DNA of 64,000 nt, taken from contig NW_012236515.1 in NCBI RefSeq assembly GCF_000787575.1, positions 541,892 to 605,891 on the forward strand. Reading direction: 5' to 3'. The stretch comes from Acytostelium subglobosum LB1. Taxonomy: Eukaryota; Evosea; Eumycetozoa; Acytosteliales; Acytosteliaceae. Position 1 is the first letter of the stretch; each line of letters starts with the position of its first letter. Below, piece by piece: positions 11,398-24,716 of the stretch. The notes beneath the pieces are model-generated. The model did not search any database and was not told the DNA's origin. It saw only the letters and a program-made list of their open reading frames with translations. Both the position numbers and the translations under genes were made by a program.

Positions 11398-14300
11398 ATG
11401 GTGTTGTACAAATGTAAGTAATGTTAAAGTTAGTTCATGACTTCATCTTGATCCCCACTCACACTCACTCACACACACTCGATCAATCACTCAAACCGAA
11501 CGAACGACAAAACAAACAAACACAGTAATACTAGTATTGTTGATCATATTATTGGTATCTTTTGGAGGATATAACAATAATAATAATAATAATGTACATG
11601 CATTTAATATAGAATCGGCAACTATAACGCCAAAGTTTGCCAACTTGTTGGGCGCAAACATAAATATAGCAATGATAGAGGTCACCTTTGACCAGGATCT
11701 ATATCGAATCGATTCGATAAGTTGTCCAAACTTCACATGTCCGGCTCCAGCCGCCATCGATTGCTCTTGCGACTACACCAATCCACTGCGATGTGGACAC
11801 CCCGTGTCGGACGATCCATCGTGTCCGCCATGCCCCACCTTGTACAACTACACATTGGTCACACACGAGCTGCGGCCTCCCGGCATGTACCCCGTCGTGC
11901 AGCTGCCCTACTGCGGCAAAGACCTCACATGGACGACCATTGAGGCCAACCGCACCTACACTATATACGATCTGTCGCAGGAGGTCGAGTTCCGCTACAA
12001 GGCCCAGCCCTACTGCGAATCCGTCACCATACGCATACGTATGGTCGGTGGAGAGACCAACGACAATGCCGTCCTAATCAATCATCAGCTATGGGCCTAT
12101 CAAATATCAAACATTGGCGAGATCATGCGGGACATCTGCCCGGGCAATCAATCATTGCAACAGGATTATCCGTCAACAAGTGGCATCTGGACGGATGGCA
12201 CATACTTTATCAAGTTTAACGCATCACTGGGTTCGGGCCCGTATGAGCTGACAGTGCTGTCGGCGCCCATCGCGCCCATCATCAAGTCCGAGGCCAAATG
12301 CACGACGGTCGATAAATATCATCGATGTCTATACGATGGCCAACTCATACTCGGACACAACTATGACTACTACTCATTCAATGTTACGCGACCCATGACA
12401 CTGACCATGTCGTGCAAGGGCATGGGCACCACTTCACCGCGCATCTACGCCTCGGACGAGATTGTCTACCCATACCTAATGGACCACAAGTGGACGGACA
12501 GATTCGACAGTCGACTCACCATCCCCATCGAGCCATACCCCAACGGCACGGCAAAGATACTATATTACCTCATTGAATCTACAACCCATTCTTACAACTA
12601 CACCTGCTCGATAACAAGTAGCGCGCCGACATGGATGCGCCCGCTGGTGTCGGACGGCGATCAGTACATAGAGTCCGATCAGAACGACCTGCAGAACTCG
12701 GCCGACCTGAGGACGAGCAACGGGTCGATTCTGAATGGCAACGGCAACTTTAATGGCGGCTTCATCAACATCTTCCCCAGGACGTTTGGCAACCCGTTCT
12801 GGCCAGTCATGGGAAACCTCATCAATAGCATCGGCAGCCTGTTCCCAGCTGGCAACATCGACATGTTGGGCACGTTCGAGCGGGACAACGCACCCAAGAA
12901 GCGCACATTCCAGGCGGCCGTCGTCCTAAACTACACTCTGCCCGAATGGCACCTGGTCAAGCTGTTTGACGAATCCGAGCTGACCAGTCTGCAGCTGGTG
13001 TTCCGCGGCGGCCTACTCGTGTTTAGTGATGGCACGCCACTACGGGGCAATGTGTCGCTCACGCTGGGCAGCCTGCCAACCGAGTGCGACTACGACAAGT
13101 TCCAGATCACGTACGATACATTGGCCGAGTTTGACCAGGGTGTGCTCCAGTACAGCACATTGACCAAGTTGACACGGGCACGCTACATGATTGACATGTT
13201 CATGTTCCGTGACGCTTGGCTCGTGTGTCAGAACCAAGCCGATCAGATGTTCGAGCTGACCGAGGCCGATCTAGTTATAAACACAACAAGCTGCAACTAC
13301 ACGCTGCCCTACCAGACAGATCCATGTTGCAACTTCACGATCTCATTCTTCCAATGTTGCCAGCAAAGACTCGCCACCGTCCCCTCCAAGGGATTCCAAA
13401 TCGACAAAGGTATGTATATCTCCTTCCTTCGCATCATTCCAATCACTTACTCAATCAATCAATCAGCTCGAGTCCAGTCAAAGTGTTCCAGCCCACAATG
13501 TACAGAGTCATTGATATCTGATTACTTTGCCAATTGGCTAGAGGTGGACAGTGGCAAGTGTGCTATACTAAAGACAACGGCAATGGAGTATGCAGTGACA
13601 GAGTATAATCTAATGTTCCTCAAAACAATGGCCCAGTGTAAGGCTGTCTATGACAACGTGCGATGCTCTCGTGATGCCGACTGCCCAGACAGTCCATGCA
13701 ACGTTGTGACCAGGCAATGTGAGACGCCAGTGCTCACCCAGGACAAGCGATATCTTGATGTAAGTTAACTAAATGCGATGGATTGGAGCAGGGATAGTTC
13801 CATCATTCACTGACTCACTCTCGCCATTCAAACAATCAATCATTTACATAGTGCCTGACAAAGAATGTATCATTGTCAGTTGTTGACTATATCGCGCACA
13901 AGTACTTTGGACTGAATGGCACATCGCCATCACTGGTGGATAGGATGTTTGAGTTGTTGGCAAAGCAGGACTGTACCACTACAACTGGTTTGGTGTACCG
14001 CAACCACATCGAATACACTAGCTACCTTGATTTCAACTTGACTGGACATTGCCTGCCCAACAAACCAGTCTACGACATGGCCATTTCTGATCTACACAAC
14101 ATATGCTTGGAGATATTCTATTCAAACTACAAGGAAATCAATTATAACGACACCTGTGACGAGGTGCAGCTGTGTCCGTGGTCTGGCTGCAACATATTGG
14201 ACGACGATACTTGCACTAGCAGTTGCGAGACCAAGCCAGAGTTCTGCGGCTACTGTCCATCATCGACTTCTGCCTGCGTCGACTTTGCCTCGCTGACCAA

Positions 14301-16872
14301 CAAGTCCAGTTGCGACTCGCAGCCACATGTTTGTTTGTTGACCGATGGCCAATACAGACTGGTGGCGAGCGAGCAGGAGTGCCAGCAGCTGGGCCGCTGC
14401 ACAGAACCATGTGGATACCAATGCACAGGATACAAGGGATGCGTCTCGACCAGCATCCACAACGAAACAGAATGTATCGCAGTGCTCGATCACACATGGG
14501 ACAACACCTTATCACTCTGTCTCAACACAATGACCCAACAGCAGTGTGTCGGTACCGCGGACAATCAATGGGAGGACTGCTCATTACGCGAGTTTAGTGA
14601 GTGTCTGTCTCCATTAAGCGCGTCACTGTGTGTTGCCAAGCCGGTCGAATGCACTTCAGCCGATCAATGTGAGCGCGAGTCTGGAACATGCTCCGATCAA
14701 TTCTTCTTCACGCCAGAGGTCACGCAGTTCTACCCGCCACAATATGGCAAGTGTGTACATGGTCACACTATAATCATGCCATCACCCAACAAGACTATCT
14801 ATTATCCAATCTCTGGCTGCGACCCCTACGAAGACCTCGAGTCCCAGATGGGCTGTTTCAGTGCCGAAGAGGTGATCAGCAAGGAGGAATGTCTGGCGCG
14901 TCCAGGCAGCCGTTGGTGGACACCGGCCAACGCGTCGACCTGCGAGACGATCAAAGGCTGTTCCATGAAACGAGAGATGACTCTCTTCCCCAACAATATA
15001 TTGTTCAATGACATGGACGAGGAGACGTGCGGAGGATGTCCAATGTACCGCGAAGAATATAAATGGACCAACAGATTCACACTCAGGCGCGGCAAATGGA
15101 TGCCCGGCATGATGGTGCCCGCGACTTGGATGAACACCACCGACGCAATGGTTCACCCGACCGCCAATCGACAGACCCTCATCTTGCGCGAAGTGTATAA
15201 CTTCTTTCAGGACAACTATGACGAGTACACCAAGGTCGACGATGTGAAGCGTGGCACAGTGTGTAGGGCCACGCGTATTAGACAGACGCTCGAAGCGATA
15301 ACCTGTAGCTGCTCGGGTCCGGGTGGCCCGCAGTGCTTCAAGTCTTCGTCGCAGACCATTGGCTCGACCAAGGTGTGCGAGCTGACCGAGTCCCGCTACG
15401 ACTTCTCCTTTGGCTGGGTGGTGTTCTTCGAGGGCACCGTGGGCTACACGTGCCAGACCGTCGTCATGAGCCAGATCAATCGACAACTCTACAAGGCGCC
15501 GCCCCAAGAGTCGCTGACATCCAGTTTCTTCACGTACACCAAGCTGGACGACTACGCCATCCTCCGCGATCAGAAGCAGATGGGCGTAATACTCAGCGAT
15601 GGCTTTGAGCTGCAGCTCGAGTCGCTCAGCCAGTACCATCTGTGTCTGCGCATCGAGAACGATTACGACCCGGACCGCTACCCCACCCTGGACTTTGGCG
15701 AGATGTCTAGCGACAACAATATCGAGGCGCTCAATATCAATACAAGCGTCGAGGTCAAGAACAACGCAAAGTACCTGTGTGGCATGATCCCGCACAAGGG
15801 CCTTGTGCGGTCGTACTTTGCGATCGCGCGCCAGGGCCAGCGCGCCTTCCTGGACATGACCACCAACGTCATTCTCTACTTCCTGGCCGTCATGTTTGGC
15901 ATCGACGCGTTGTTTGGACTCGTGCAGCTCTACATCATTCTCTACAAGTTCAGTCTGAAGCGTCTGGAGCTGTCGCTGGTGCACTTGCTCATTCTCACCG
16001 TGACCGTGTTCGCCGCCGTGCGCTCGGTCTACTTCTTCATGGTGCCCACGGGCAAGCTGTACGCGTCGCCCGTCGCCGACTACAGCATGGTGGTGCTGCC
16101 CACGTTCATCTACTTCACGTCGTTCTCGATCATTGTCATCCTGTGGTTCGTGTTCATTCGCAATATGCGCGAGGGCACCAGTCGATCATTCTCGCGCAAC
16201 TTCATTCTTCTGATGGTTGGCATCAACTTTGTGCTCTACTGCACGTTCATCACGATCGTCCTGGTGTTCAACTACTCGTCCGAGGCCAAGCTCAGCGACT
16301 GTGCCGGACGTGTGCCCGTCAACCTCGCGCTCATGTCCCAGAAGCGGGTGGTCCTGATCATCTACGCGAGCATCCAATCGTTCCTGTCCCTGGTGATTGG
16401 CGCGGCGTTCGTGGTGTTGGGTCGCACGATCTTCCTGATGCTGCGCGAGTTCTCCAAGGACCGCACACACGCCGAGCAGATCAAGTACATCCAGCATCAG
16501 AAGAAGATCTACACAATCACTCTACTATGCTCGGTTGGCTTCATACTGCATTGTGTGTTTGTGTTGGTGCTGGTGTTCATGAGCCGTCCAAGCATCATAT
16601 TCAGTTTCATTGGATTGGTTATCACTGAGATCATTCCATCAACATGTATCCTGATCAACTACAATCAGATAGAGGTGGGTGATCTTCGCCAATCACTGGC
16701 CGAGTTCACAAAGATGATCCAAGAGTCCATTGCCAACGCCAACAATGATGCTACCACCTCCACTGGTTCCTCTGCCACGGCCACTTCCTCCTCGTCCGCT
16801 ACCACGTCATCATCCTCATCCAATGTCTCTGAAGTCGAGATGAAGAACCTAATAAGGACACGAAATGACTAG
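11398..16872 (+). CDS. Giant Cys-rich 7TM receptor-like protein, copy A (TOM1/THH1-like membrane region)
   Basis: Exons 11398-11413, 11526-13409, 13467-13759 and 13852-16872 close in phase to give about 1737 residues. The start lies in a 16-base first exon whose codons complete a signal peptide (MVLYKLILVLLIILLVSFGG). A roughly 1380-residue ectodomain has dozens of paired cysteines and many NxS/T sites. Seven hydrophobic helices follow (about 1404-1670), with a Ser/Thr-rich cytoplasmic tail. The loop GRTIFLMLREFSKDRT and the overall 7TM pattern recall the TOM1/THH1 family, a class of GPCR-like plant and protist proteins. That assignment is from memory. A role as surface receptor or adhesion GPCR is inferred. 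The next gene is a tandem paralogue. Confidence 0.85.
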
Positions 16873-17307
16873 TCCATTGTCCGGTCCAGTCCGTCCAAGC
16901 TGTCCAGACATCTCCCATACTCCCATCTTCATTGACAATGTAATGTTATAAAATTATATTATTTATTACAAAGTCGTGATCATTTACTTGGCCCCAACAG
17001 TGTTGGGTAGGTTCCATTCTTTGAACAGCTCATTTCGCGAGATTGGGGGGGTGAGTTGGACAAGCCTCATGGGGGACTCAACGAGCCTCGCTGTCTGTTT
17101 TTTGACTGGTCCTAGGAGTAAAACAGGACCTCAATCAATCAGTACATGTTCAGTTCAGAGGATATTGTCAGTACACTACAACTATTACTATAACTATTAC
17201 TACTACTATTACTATTATTACGAGGAAAGAGGCTGAGGACCCAAAGTTGTTGATGTGATTGCCTTTCATTTCATCATCAACCATTATTCAATTACACTCT
17301 ACTAGTG
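16873..17307. other. Intergenic spacer between tandem receptor genes
   Basis: The 3' flank of receptor A and promoter of receptor B. It contains a moderately GC patch (16980-17140) with G and T runs and then a TACTATTACTATT repeat. The open frame at 16976-17236 has no coding character. No RNA gene is recognised. Confidence 0.55.
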
Positions 17308-20300
17308 ATGTCATTCAACTCAAGTAAGTAGAGAGTGAACCCTCGCCCCAACCCTCGCCCTAACCCTCACCCTCGCCCACTAGTTCTACAACAACAAATA
17401 TCATTTTATACGATCATCATTATTATAGTTGGTGCGCTATGTTGTAATATTGATGTTCAAGCATATAATGTACAGTCGGCAACAGTTAGGACAAAGACTG
17501 TCAATTCATTGGGCGTAGACTTGAGCGTGGCGATGGTGGAGGTGTTGTTTGATCAAGAGTTATACACACTCGATTGGATCGGTTGTGCAAACTATACTTG
17601 TTCACCTCCACCAACTATCGACTGTACATGCGACTACACCGATCCCCTTCACTGTGGCCGTCCAGCATCCGGCCACCCCTCATGCGCGCCCTGTCCACAA
17701 TCATATAACGTCACAGTGGCACAGGTTAGCGAGATTGGCATTCAATCAAACACTGTAATACAAGTGCCTTACTGTGACTACGCGAATGAACAATGGATAA
17801 AGATCGAGGCCAATCGAACTTATGAGTTCAACAACTTGACGTCACAGTCTATAGAGTTGAGGTACAAGGCACAGACAGCCTATTGCGAAGGTCTATCACT
17901 CAAGATGATCACAGAGGGTACACGTGGCAACATCACAATCAATCATCAACCGACTATAACAGGAGTATTTGGACAAGGTACCACCAAGTTGGAGCTATGT
18001 CCTACTCATGACATGGACAACTACATGTCATCATCATCATCACACAACAATCACCAACCAGACGACTGGTTGGACGATGGCCCAGACAACCCATCAATGT
18101 CACATCCACTATACTCTGTATATTGGACCAATGGAACATATATATTCTCAATCCAAACCGATTACATACCAACAACATCAATCAAATTCATACTTTACTC
18201 TGCTCCAGTATATCCTGAGCAAGACTCCTCCTCCCCATCACCAACTTCACAATCATGTGATAACACATTGTCCAACACTACCAATCATACATGTTTGAAT
18301 GATGGACAACTGATACATGGTCATAACTTCCAATATTACACATTCACAGTTGACAGGCCGATGAATCTAACCATCGGATGTTCACATTATACCAACGTAT
18401 TCGTTTCCGATGTCGATCCAATCCCATCCTACACCGTCCACACCTGGTTATCACATTGTAAGTTATGTACTGGTACCATTCCAATCAATCACACTAACAT
18501 TCGATCAATGATAGCTGCATGGGGATACATGTCAATACCAGTTGGACCACATGAAGATGGACGACCAAAGGTGTTATATATATTAATGGATACTTTGTAT
18601 CAGAACTATACATGCGCGATCAATAGTAGATCACCTCATTGGTTGGTTCCACTGATAGACCATCAGGACACTTCAACAAAGTATGCATCGTCCAAACAAA
18701 ATGATCTATACTCCAGCGCACAGTTTATACTCAGTGGACACACCAATGATGATGAACGAGATATCCCCAACCTCATCGCACTGTTCCCAAGACAATACGC
18801 CAACCCATTGTGGCCTGTTCAATCGGACCTCTTTGACATCTCCCACACCCTCGGCCAATCATGGATGAAGGTGCACGGACTCTTTGACGAGTATGACAAT
18901 GCACCAAAGAGGAGCAGCTTCCAGGCTGTGATTGCACTCAACTATTCAATCATTCATCGCGATCCTGTCATCACCAACAACATCTCTGTGTTTGACAATG
19001 CGTCAATCTGGTTCCAACCCGGTCGCCTATACTTTGGTGATGGCCAGCCCCTGTCTGGAATGATCCCTCTCACAATGGACACCTCACCAATCACTTGCGA
19101 CTACAATCAATTCCAAGCACAATCAAAACTACTCGCAGAGATCAATGCCAAAGTGATCAAGTATAGTAGTTTCAATGAGATACTTCAGGCCAGGATGAAT
19201 GTCGACATGATAATGGCGCGAGACACATGGCTGGCGTGCCAGCACCAAGCCAACAAGATGCTCAACCTCACCGACACTGTTGCCTACATCAACACAACCA
19301 TGTATGAGTGTGATTTCGAGGGCCCAGGCTACGACCTCAATCCATGTTGTAACGTCTCGTTGCAATATATGCAATGTTGCCAGCCCCACCAGGTGACGAT
19401 CACGTCTAAGCAACACATGATTGATCGACGTGCTGTTGAGTCATCGTGCTCGAGTCCCAAGTGCACCGAGTCAGTCCTGGAGGACTACTTCACGACATGG
19501 CTAGACCTCTACAATGGCAATTGTGACACATTCACTCAGAACGATGTCCCAACATCACTGTCATACATCCAGGTGATCGATGAGTGCAAGGCCGTGTACA
19601 TCAATCCTACAAGATGCAACAACGACACACAATGTGAACGACTTGGACTAGGCCAGTGCGACCTTATCACACGGCAGTGCCTGCCATCAATAGAGTATCA
19701 GGACCGACAGTACCTCCAATGCCTGGCGAACGACATCTCACAATCAATCATCGAGTTTGTGTCGCATAAGTACTTTGGATGGTACAATGGCACTGCAAGC
19801 TTTGCCAACGCGCTCTACTCATTCATGGTGCGCCAGGACTGCAACACAGGCATTGGCACCGGCCTAGCCTACCGCACGTCATTGATCTACGACCTCCCCG
19901 ACCTCAGCCCGACGGCGCAGTGCCTTCCGCCTCAGACTGCGTACGACCCATCATTCAGATACGTACACGATGCATGTTTGGACTTTAGTTATACAAGGAG
20001 TAGCGCTCTGTCATTGAATGCTGTTACATGTTCGCTGGCGACTATCTGCCCATGGACAGGCTGCAACACATTGTATGATCCAGATTGTGCCAATGAATGT
20101 GGAGTCAAGTCCGAGTTCTGTGGATACTGCTCACAATCAAATTCAACAAAGTGCATTGACTTTGATGGCCTTGGTACACCATGCGATCAGCTTGGACATG
20201 GACAGAGACAAGTATGTTTGTTGCCCAATGGACAATATCAGCTTGTTGAAAACGAGTTGGAATGTCAACAACTTGGACAATGTACCGAGCCATGTGGATA

Positions 20301-22762
20301 TCAATGTACTGGATTCAAAGGATGCATCTCAATCAATGTCCACAACGAACCAGATTGTATCCAACTCGGTGATGGATACAAATGGGACAACATATCATCA
20401 CTCTGTCTCAATGATCAATGTACCTCATCCAGCGCAACGACTCAATTTGAAGATTGTTCATCACGCGATTACGGTGAGTGTTACTCACCACTAGGCCCAT
20501 CACTTTGTGTTGCCAAGCCAATTCAATGTAGAACGAAGGATCAATGTGAACAACACTCTGGTACATGCTCCGATCAGTTCTTCTTCACTCAAGACTATGT
20601 GCCATCGTATCCACCTCAGTTGGGCAAGTGTGTCACCAATCATTCACTGAACAAAGTTCGTCAACCTTACTATGTCCATGCATTTGGTGCGTGTGATGTG
20701 GAGTCCGAGTATGATTCACCAATGGGCTGCTTCAAGATCCAACCAGTGGCACTCAGCAAGAATGAATGCATTTCGCAACCTGGCCAAGCATGGTGGACAC
20801 CCTCAACAGCATCAACATGCGAGTCATTCTTTGGATGTAGATTCAATTTCCGTGATCGAGTTGGATATGCATTGTTCCAGAATGAGGACAAGTATACAGA
20901 GATGGATGAGAGTACCTGTGGTGGATGCTCCGAGGACACATACAGCTACAAGTGGCAACAAAAGTTCAAACTCAGACGTGGACAATGGATGAATGGTGTG
21001 ATTGTGCAACCAAGAAAGATCCAAACATCATTGAGACAGGCAGCCACAATCAGTCCAACATTGATCCTGAACGATGTCTACAACCTCCTTCTTCCAAGCA
21101 TCGAGGAGTACTTCCACGTCGACTTTCTCAAACGAAGTACAATGTGTCGCGTATCCCGTTTGATTGAAAGTTTGGACTCGATAACTTGTTCATGTTCCGG
21201 GCCACTTGATGCGCATGGACAATGCTTCAACTCATCAGCACAAACAATTGGAACGAGCAAGCCATGTGAGAATGAGGCGTCTTCATTCGCCATGTCATAT
21301 GGATGGATCAATTTCACCAAACAATCAGTGAACTATGCATGCCAAGATGTTTGTTGTTGGACAGATCAGTCGACAATTGTTCAAGGTGCCACCGATAGAG
21401 ACACTCACATCCAGCTTCTTCTCATACCAATCATTGGAGGACTTCTCAATCTACCTTGATGGCCATGTTGTTGGTGTCATACTAAGTGATGGCGTCCAAG
21501 TCGAGACACAAAGTATTAACTCATACTTGATATGTCTTCAACTGCAACAAACAGATGTGAAGTTCATCAGGCTTGACTTTGGCTTACAATCAGGTGATCA
21601 ATCAAATCAAAGAGTTGTTCCACAAGGTGTGGACGTTTCAATATTGATCAAGAGTGATGGTCAACAGTACTTGTGTGGCACGGTACACCCCAGAGAAGTA
21701 ACCAGCACCTACTTTGCATTGGCCATTACAGGTGATAGTAAGACACCTTCCATCGATCGTACCACCAACATCATCATGTATGTGTTGGCATGCCTGTTTA
21801 TGTGTGGCGCACTCTTTGGCGCGGCTCAGCTAGGTGCCATCCTGCTCAAGTTCACATTCGCACGACTCCAGCTCTCATTGGCGCATCTCCTCATTCTCAC
21901 CGTGACAGTGTTCACATCGGTGCGATCGATCTACTTCTTCCTTGTGCCCAACAGCAAGCTGATTGGCTCGCCATTGGTGGACTACAGCATGGTGGTGTTG
22001 CCAACATTCATCTACTTCACATCATTCTCGATCATTGTTGTTCTATGGTTCATGTTCATCAAGAACATGCGTGATGGCGCCACTCGATCATTCTCAAAGA
22101 CATTCATACTGTTGATGATTGGTATCAATCTGGTGTTGTACTGCATCTTTGTTGTGATCATCTTGTTGTTCAACTATTCGTCATCGATCAAACTCAGTGA
22201 TTGTGGCGGACGAGTACCAATCGATCTGTCACTCTGGTCACAAAAGAGGATTGTCTCAATCACTTATGCGAGCATTCAATCATTCCTGTCACTTGCCATT
22301 GGAACAGCATTCGTGGTGTTGGGCCGCACAATCTTCATCATGTTGCGAGAGTTCTCCAAGGACAGGACACAGGACGAGCAGGTCAAGTACATCCAGCATC
22401 AGAAGAAGATATACACAATTACAGTATTATGTTCAGTTGGATTCATATTGCATTGTGTATTTGTGTTGGTGTTGGTATTCATGAGTCGACCAAGCATTGT
22501 ATTCAGTTTCATTGGATTGTTGTTGACAGAAGTCATCCCAACAACATGTATCCTGTTCAATTACAATCAGATACAGTATGGTCAATTACATGAAGCATGG
22601 ATCACATGTCTAATGACTATCAGATCAATCTCGTCGTCATCAATGGACTCGACCACCACAGGACCATCATCGACCACGCTGTCATCGTCATCTGATATCT
22701 CATCCACGTCCACCACCTCGACCTCCTCTGACGTTGAACTACGGACCCTTCTCAAGCACTAG
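17308..22762 (+). CDS. Giant Cys-rich 7TM receptor-like protein, copy B (one apparent frameshift)
   Basis: Exons 17308-17323 and 17384-22762 give about 1797 residues if one T of the TTT at 21350-21352 is ignored. The first exon is 16 bases, as in copy A, and completes a signal peptide. The ectodomain follows copy A cysteine by cysteine (for example CNYTCSPPPTIDC-like and EPCGYQCTG segments). The 7TM part (about 1468-1735) is almost identical in its loops (YIQHQKKIYTIT). The two later introns of copy A are absent. Codon use is more AT-rich than in A. As written, the frame breaks just before the conserved GQISRQL segment and would give a soluble ectodomain. A sequencing error or a young pseudogene are both possible. 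Confidence 0.82.
21350..21352 (+). other. Apparent +1 frameshift in receptor copy B
   Basis: Reading frame changes at a TTT run. Removing one T restores a continuous protein that matches copy A on both sides (TCQ-x-VV-x-SQIN-RQL in A). No splice sites could explain the shift. Confidence 0.7.
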
Positions 22763-23304
22763 TCAATACTTCATTCAACTTTATATGTAAATAAAAGACA
22801 CTGACAATCTTAAGATGATCTGTGTGACTAGCTAGCTAAATTAAATTGGATGTCCCGTGTGTCTTATTGTGCATCATTGATTGAATGATTGAATACAAAT
22901 TGATTGGTCTTCATGAATTCTCAATATATGACTCATTTCTTATTATCTCTTATCTGTACATACTATCATTATCTCTCCTACTTTATCTCTGTTCATTATT
23001 ATTACTTCAAATTATTCATTCGTCTCTACATGTCTCTTACTGGTTCCAATTTTGATGAGCTCAGTATCTTTCGTCTGTATAGTATCAGATATATTAAGTA
23101 ATTGTGTCTGACATTACATTCTATATATATGGACGCAATGTCTTACATACACGCGAATTCCATTATAGGATCACCTGGTGACCTTGTTCGTAAGTATATA
23201 TGAGTGATATATTTGTTTCAACACTAACCATTGATGAATTCAACTGACAAAGTTCATCGACATCTCCATATAAAAAAAAAAAGAGATATTAAAAATCAAA
23301 AGGT
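22763..23304. other. Intergenic, no gene seen
   Basis: AT-rich 3' flank of receptor B and downstream flank of the reverse-strand tRNA. The poly-A run at 23271-23283 is a T run on the tRNA strand and could back up Pol III termination. Confidence 0.6.
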
Positions 23305-23377
23305 CGCTCCTGGTTGGGATCGAACCAACGACCGTTCGGTTAACAGCCGAACGCTCTGCCGACTGAGCCACAGAAGC
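23305..23377 (-). tRNA. tRNA-Asn (anticodon GTT)
   Basis: On the reverse strand a 73-base cloverleaf is visible. Acceptor GCTTCTG pairs with CAGGAGC (one G-U), discriminator G. The anticodon stem TTCGG/CCGAA encloses loop CTGTTAA with anticodon GTT (complement of 23342-23344). The T arm is GTTGG-TTCGATC-CCAAC. There is no intron and CCA is not encoded. T-rich sequence follows the 3' end, as expected for Pol III termination. Confidence 0.95.
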
Positions 23378-23469
23378 AGTTGAAAAAAACTAATTGTTGG
23401 TCATGTTTTATGCGATTATTTTTGATTTTTTTTATTGGAGATGAAACTGAATGGAGTTCATGAACACTT

Positions 23470-24453
23470 TTATTTTTTTGGAGTTGTTGTGATGGCATCC
23501 TCTTCAATTAGTACCTTGATTTTACCTGATGGGTAAATGACAGATGCGTTTAGTATCCTCCAAGTGTCATCGTTGGCATAGATCACAGCATATAGACTGG
23601 CAGTCTTGGAAGGATCTTTGCTGCCTCTGATCGGGATGGCCACTTCCGAAGTGACCTCACAGTAAGGGAAAGAAATGAAAGACTTTGGTTGTGGAACCAG
23701 TACAGGCTTTGTTTCACTATCACCACTGTTGTTGTTGTTGTTGCTATTGCCCTGATTGAGCTGAGAGAGTGGCTTGAGGAACCAACCTTGGATGTCCTTG
23801 GTGGGCTTTGGCAAGAAAATACCAACAAACACCTCGCGTGACAATTGAGTGATTGGGGATGTTGAGCCAACTGGTGGTGGTCCCATGGTCACTGGTGAGC
23901 CAAGCTCTCTGATCACATCTTGGTTGTTTACAGCCTGTGTGTAAGTGAGCTAGTGAGTAAGCTGATCGAATAGTTGCTGCTCAATCAAGTATCAGTCAAA
24001 CATTACCATCTCATAGACATGCTGAAGCACCTCGTTCCAAGAGTCGGACAAGAACTTTTCTTTGGGTTGTGATCCCTTCTTGTAGGCAATGAGAGATGTG
24101 ACTGTGTCAAAGCTGATCTTGCCAACCAGCAGCAAGGCAATCAGTCGAAGGAATATTTGTAACTTATTTTGTTGCTTCTTTGGATATTGTATCTTAACCT
24201 TTAATTGTTGATCTGATATTGAATGTTGTGAATATTGTCTATGTTGTTGTTGTTGTTGCTGTTGTGTTGATTGATTCTGAATGGTAGTAATTGAACTACT
24301 CCTCATCATCAACATCATTGATCTTTGTAATGTAGAGTATTGGAGTGCTGAACGAGTCAACAAAGTTGATGATGATGGAGTCATCATTGAATTAATCGAG
24401 TTAAACAATTGGTTTCCTCGAGGAATACCTGAATTGATCAGTTTGCTAAACAT
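23470..24453 (-). CDS. Mitochondrial COA1/TIM21-like inner-membrane protein
   Basis: Exons (reverse strand) 24453-24007 and 23934-23470, phase 0, give 303 residues. The N terminus is Ser/Arg-rich with few acidic residues, like a mitochondrial presequence, and includes a Gln run. One membrane helix (about 102-125, FLRLIALLLVGKISFDTVTS) follows. Next come an alpha segment ending in IRELGSP and a beta-rich domain with AIPIRGSKD and WRILNASVIYPSGKIKVL. This pattern fits the COA1/TIM21 superfamily, which acts in cytochrome oxidase assembly or TIM23 presequence import. I cannot decide between the two. The ORF lies on the opposite strand to the SLC35 gene, 263 bases away, so the two may share a promoter region. 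Confidence 0.7.
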
Positions 24454-24716
24454 CTTGAATGACTGTTGTATATATATATGTTATATTATGTCTTTGTAGT
24501 TTTGAAAGAATTGAAGATCAAACAAGTCGTTGACACAAGTGACTCGTCACCCACGACACTAATCTTTGCAATTTTCTTTGTTTCACTCAAATTCATTCGC
24601 TCATTCATTCAATCAATCATTGATTCTGTAACAATACTGAACATATATATACATTTATTATAAGTCATAATATATATATACGTACACCGTCATAATAGAC
24701 TAACAAAGATATAGCC

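Noticed and set aside
14782-15984. 400-codon reverse-strand open frame inside receptor copy A
   Set aside because: It lies fully antisense to a conserved coding exon. It arises because C-ending codons on the forward strand avoid reverse stops, and copy B does not preserve it.
17324-17383. In-frame NPRPNPRPNPHPRP coding extension before receptor B
   Set aside because: It is intron sequence. The 16-base first exon with GTAAGT and the TAG acceptor gives a signal peptide that matches copy A, whereas the extension has no ATG upstream in a good context.
21335-22762. Separate 475-residue 7TM gene downstream of a soluble ectodomain gene
   Set aside because: Copy A is continuous across the same point, no promoter-like sequence separates the parts, and a single T accounts for the break.
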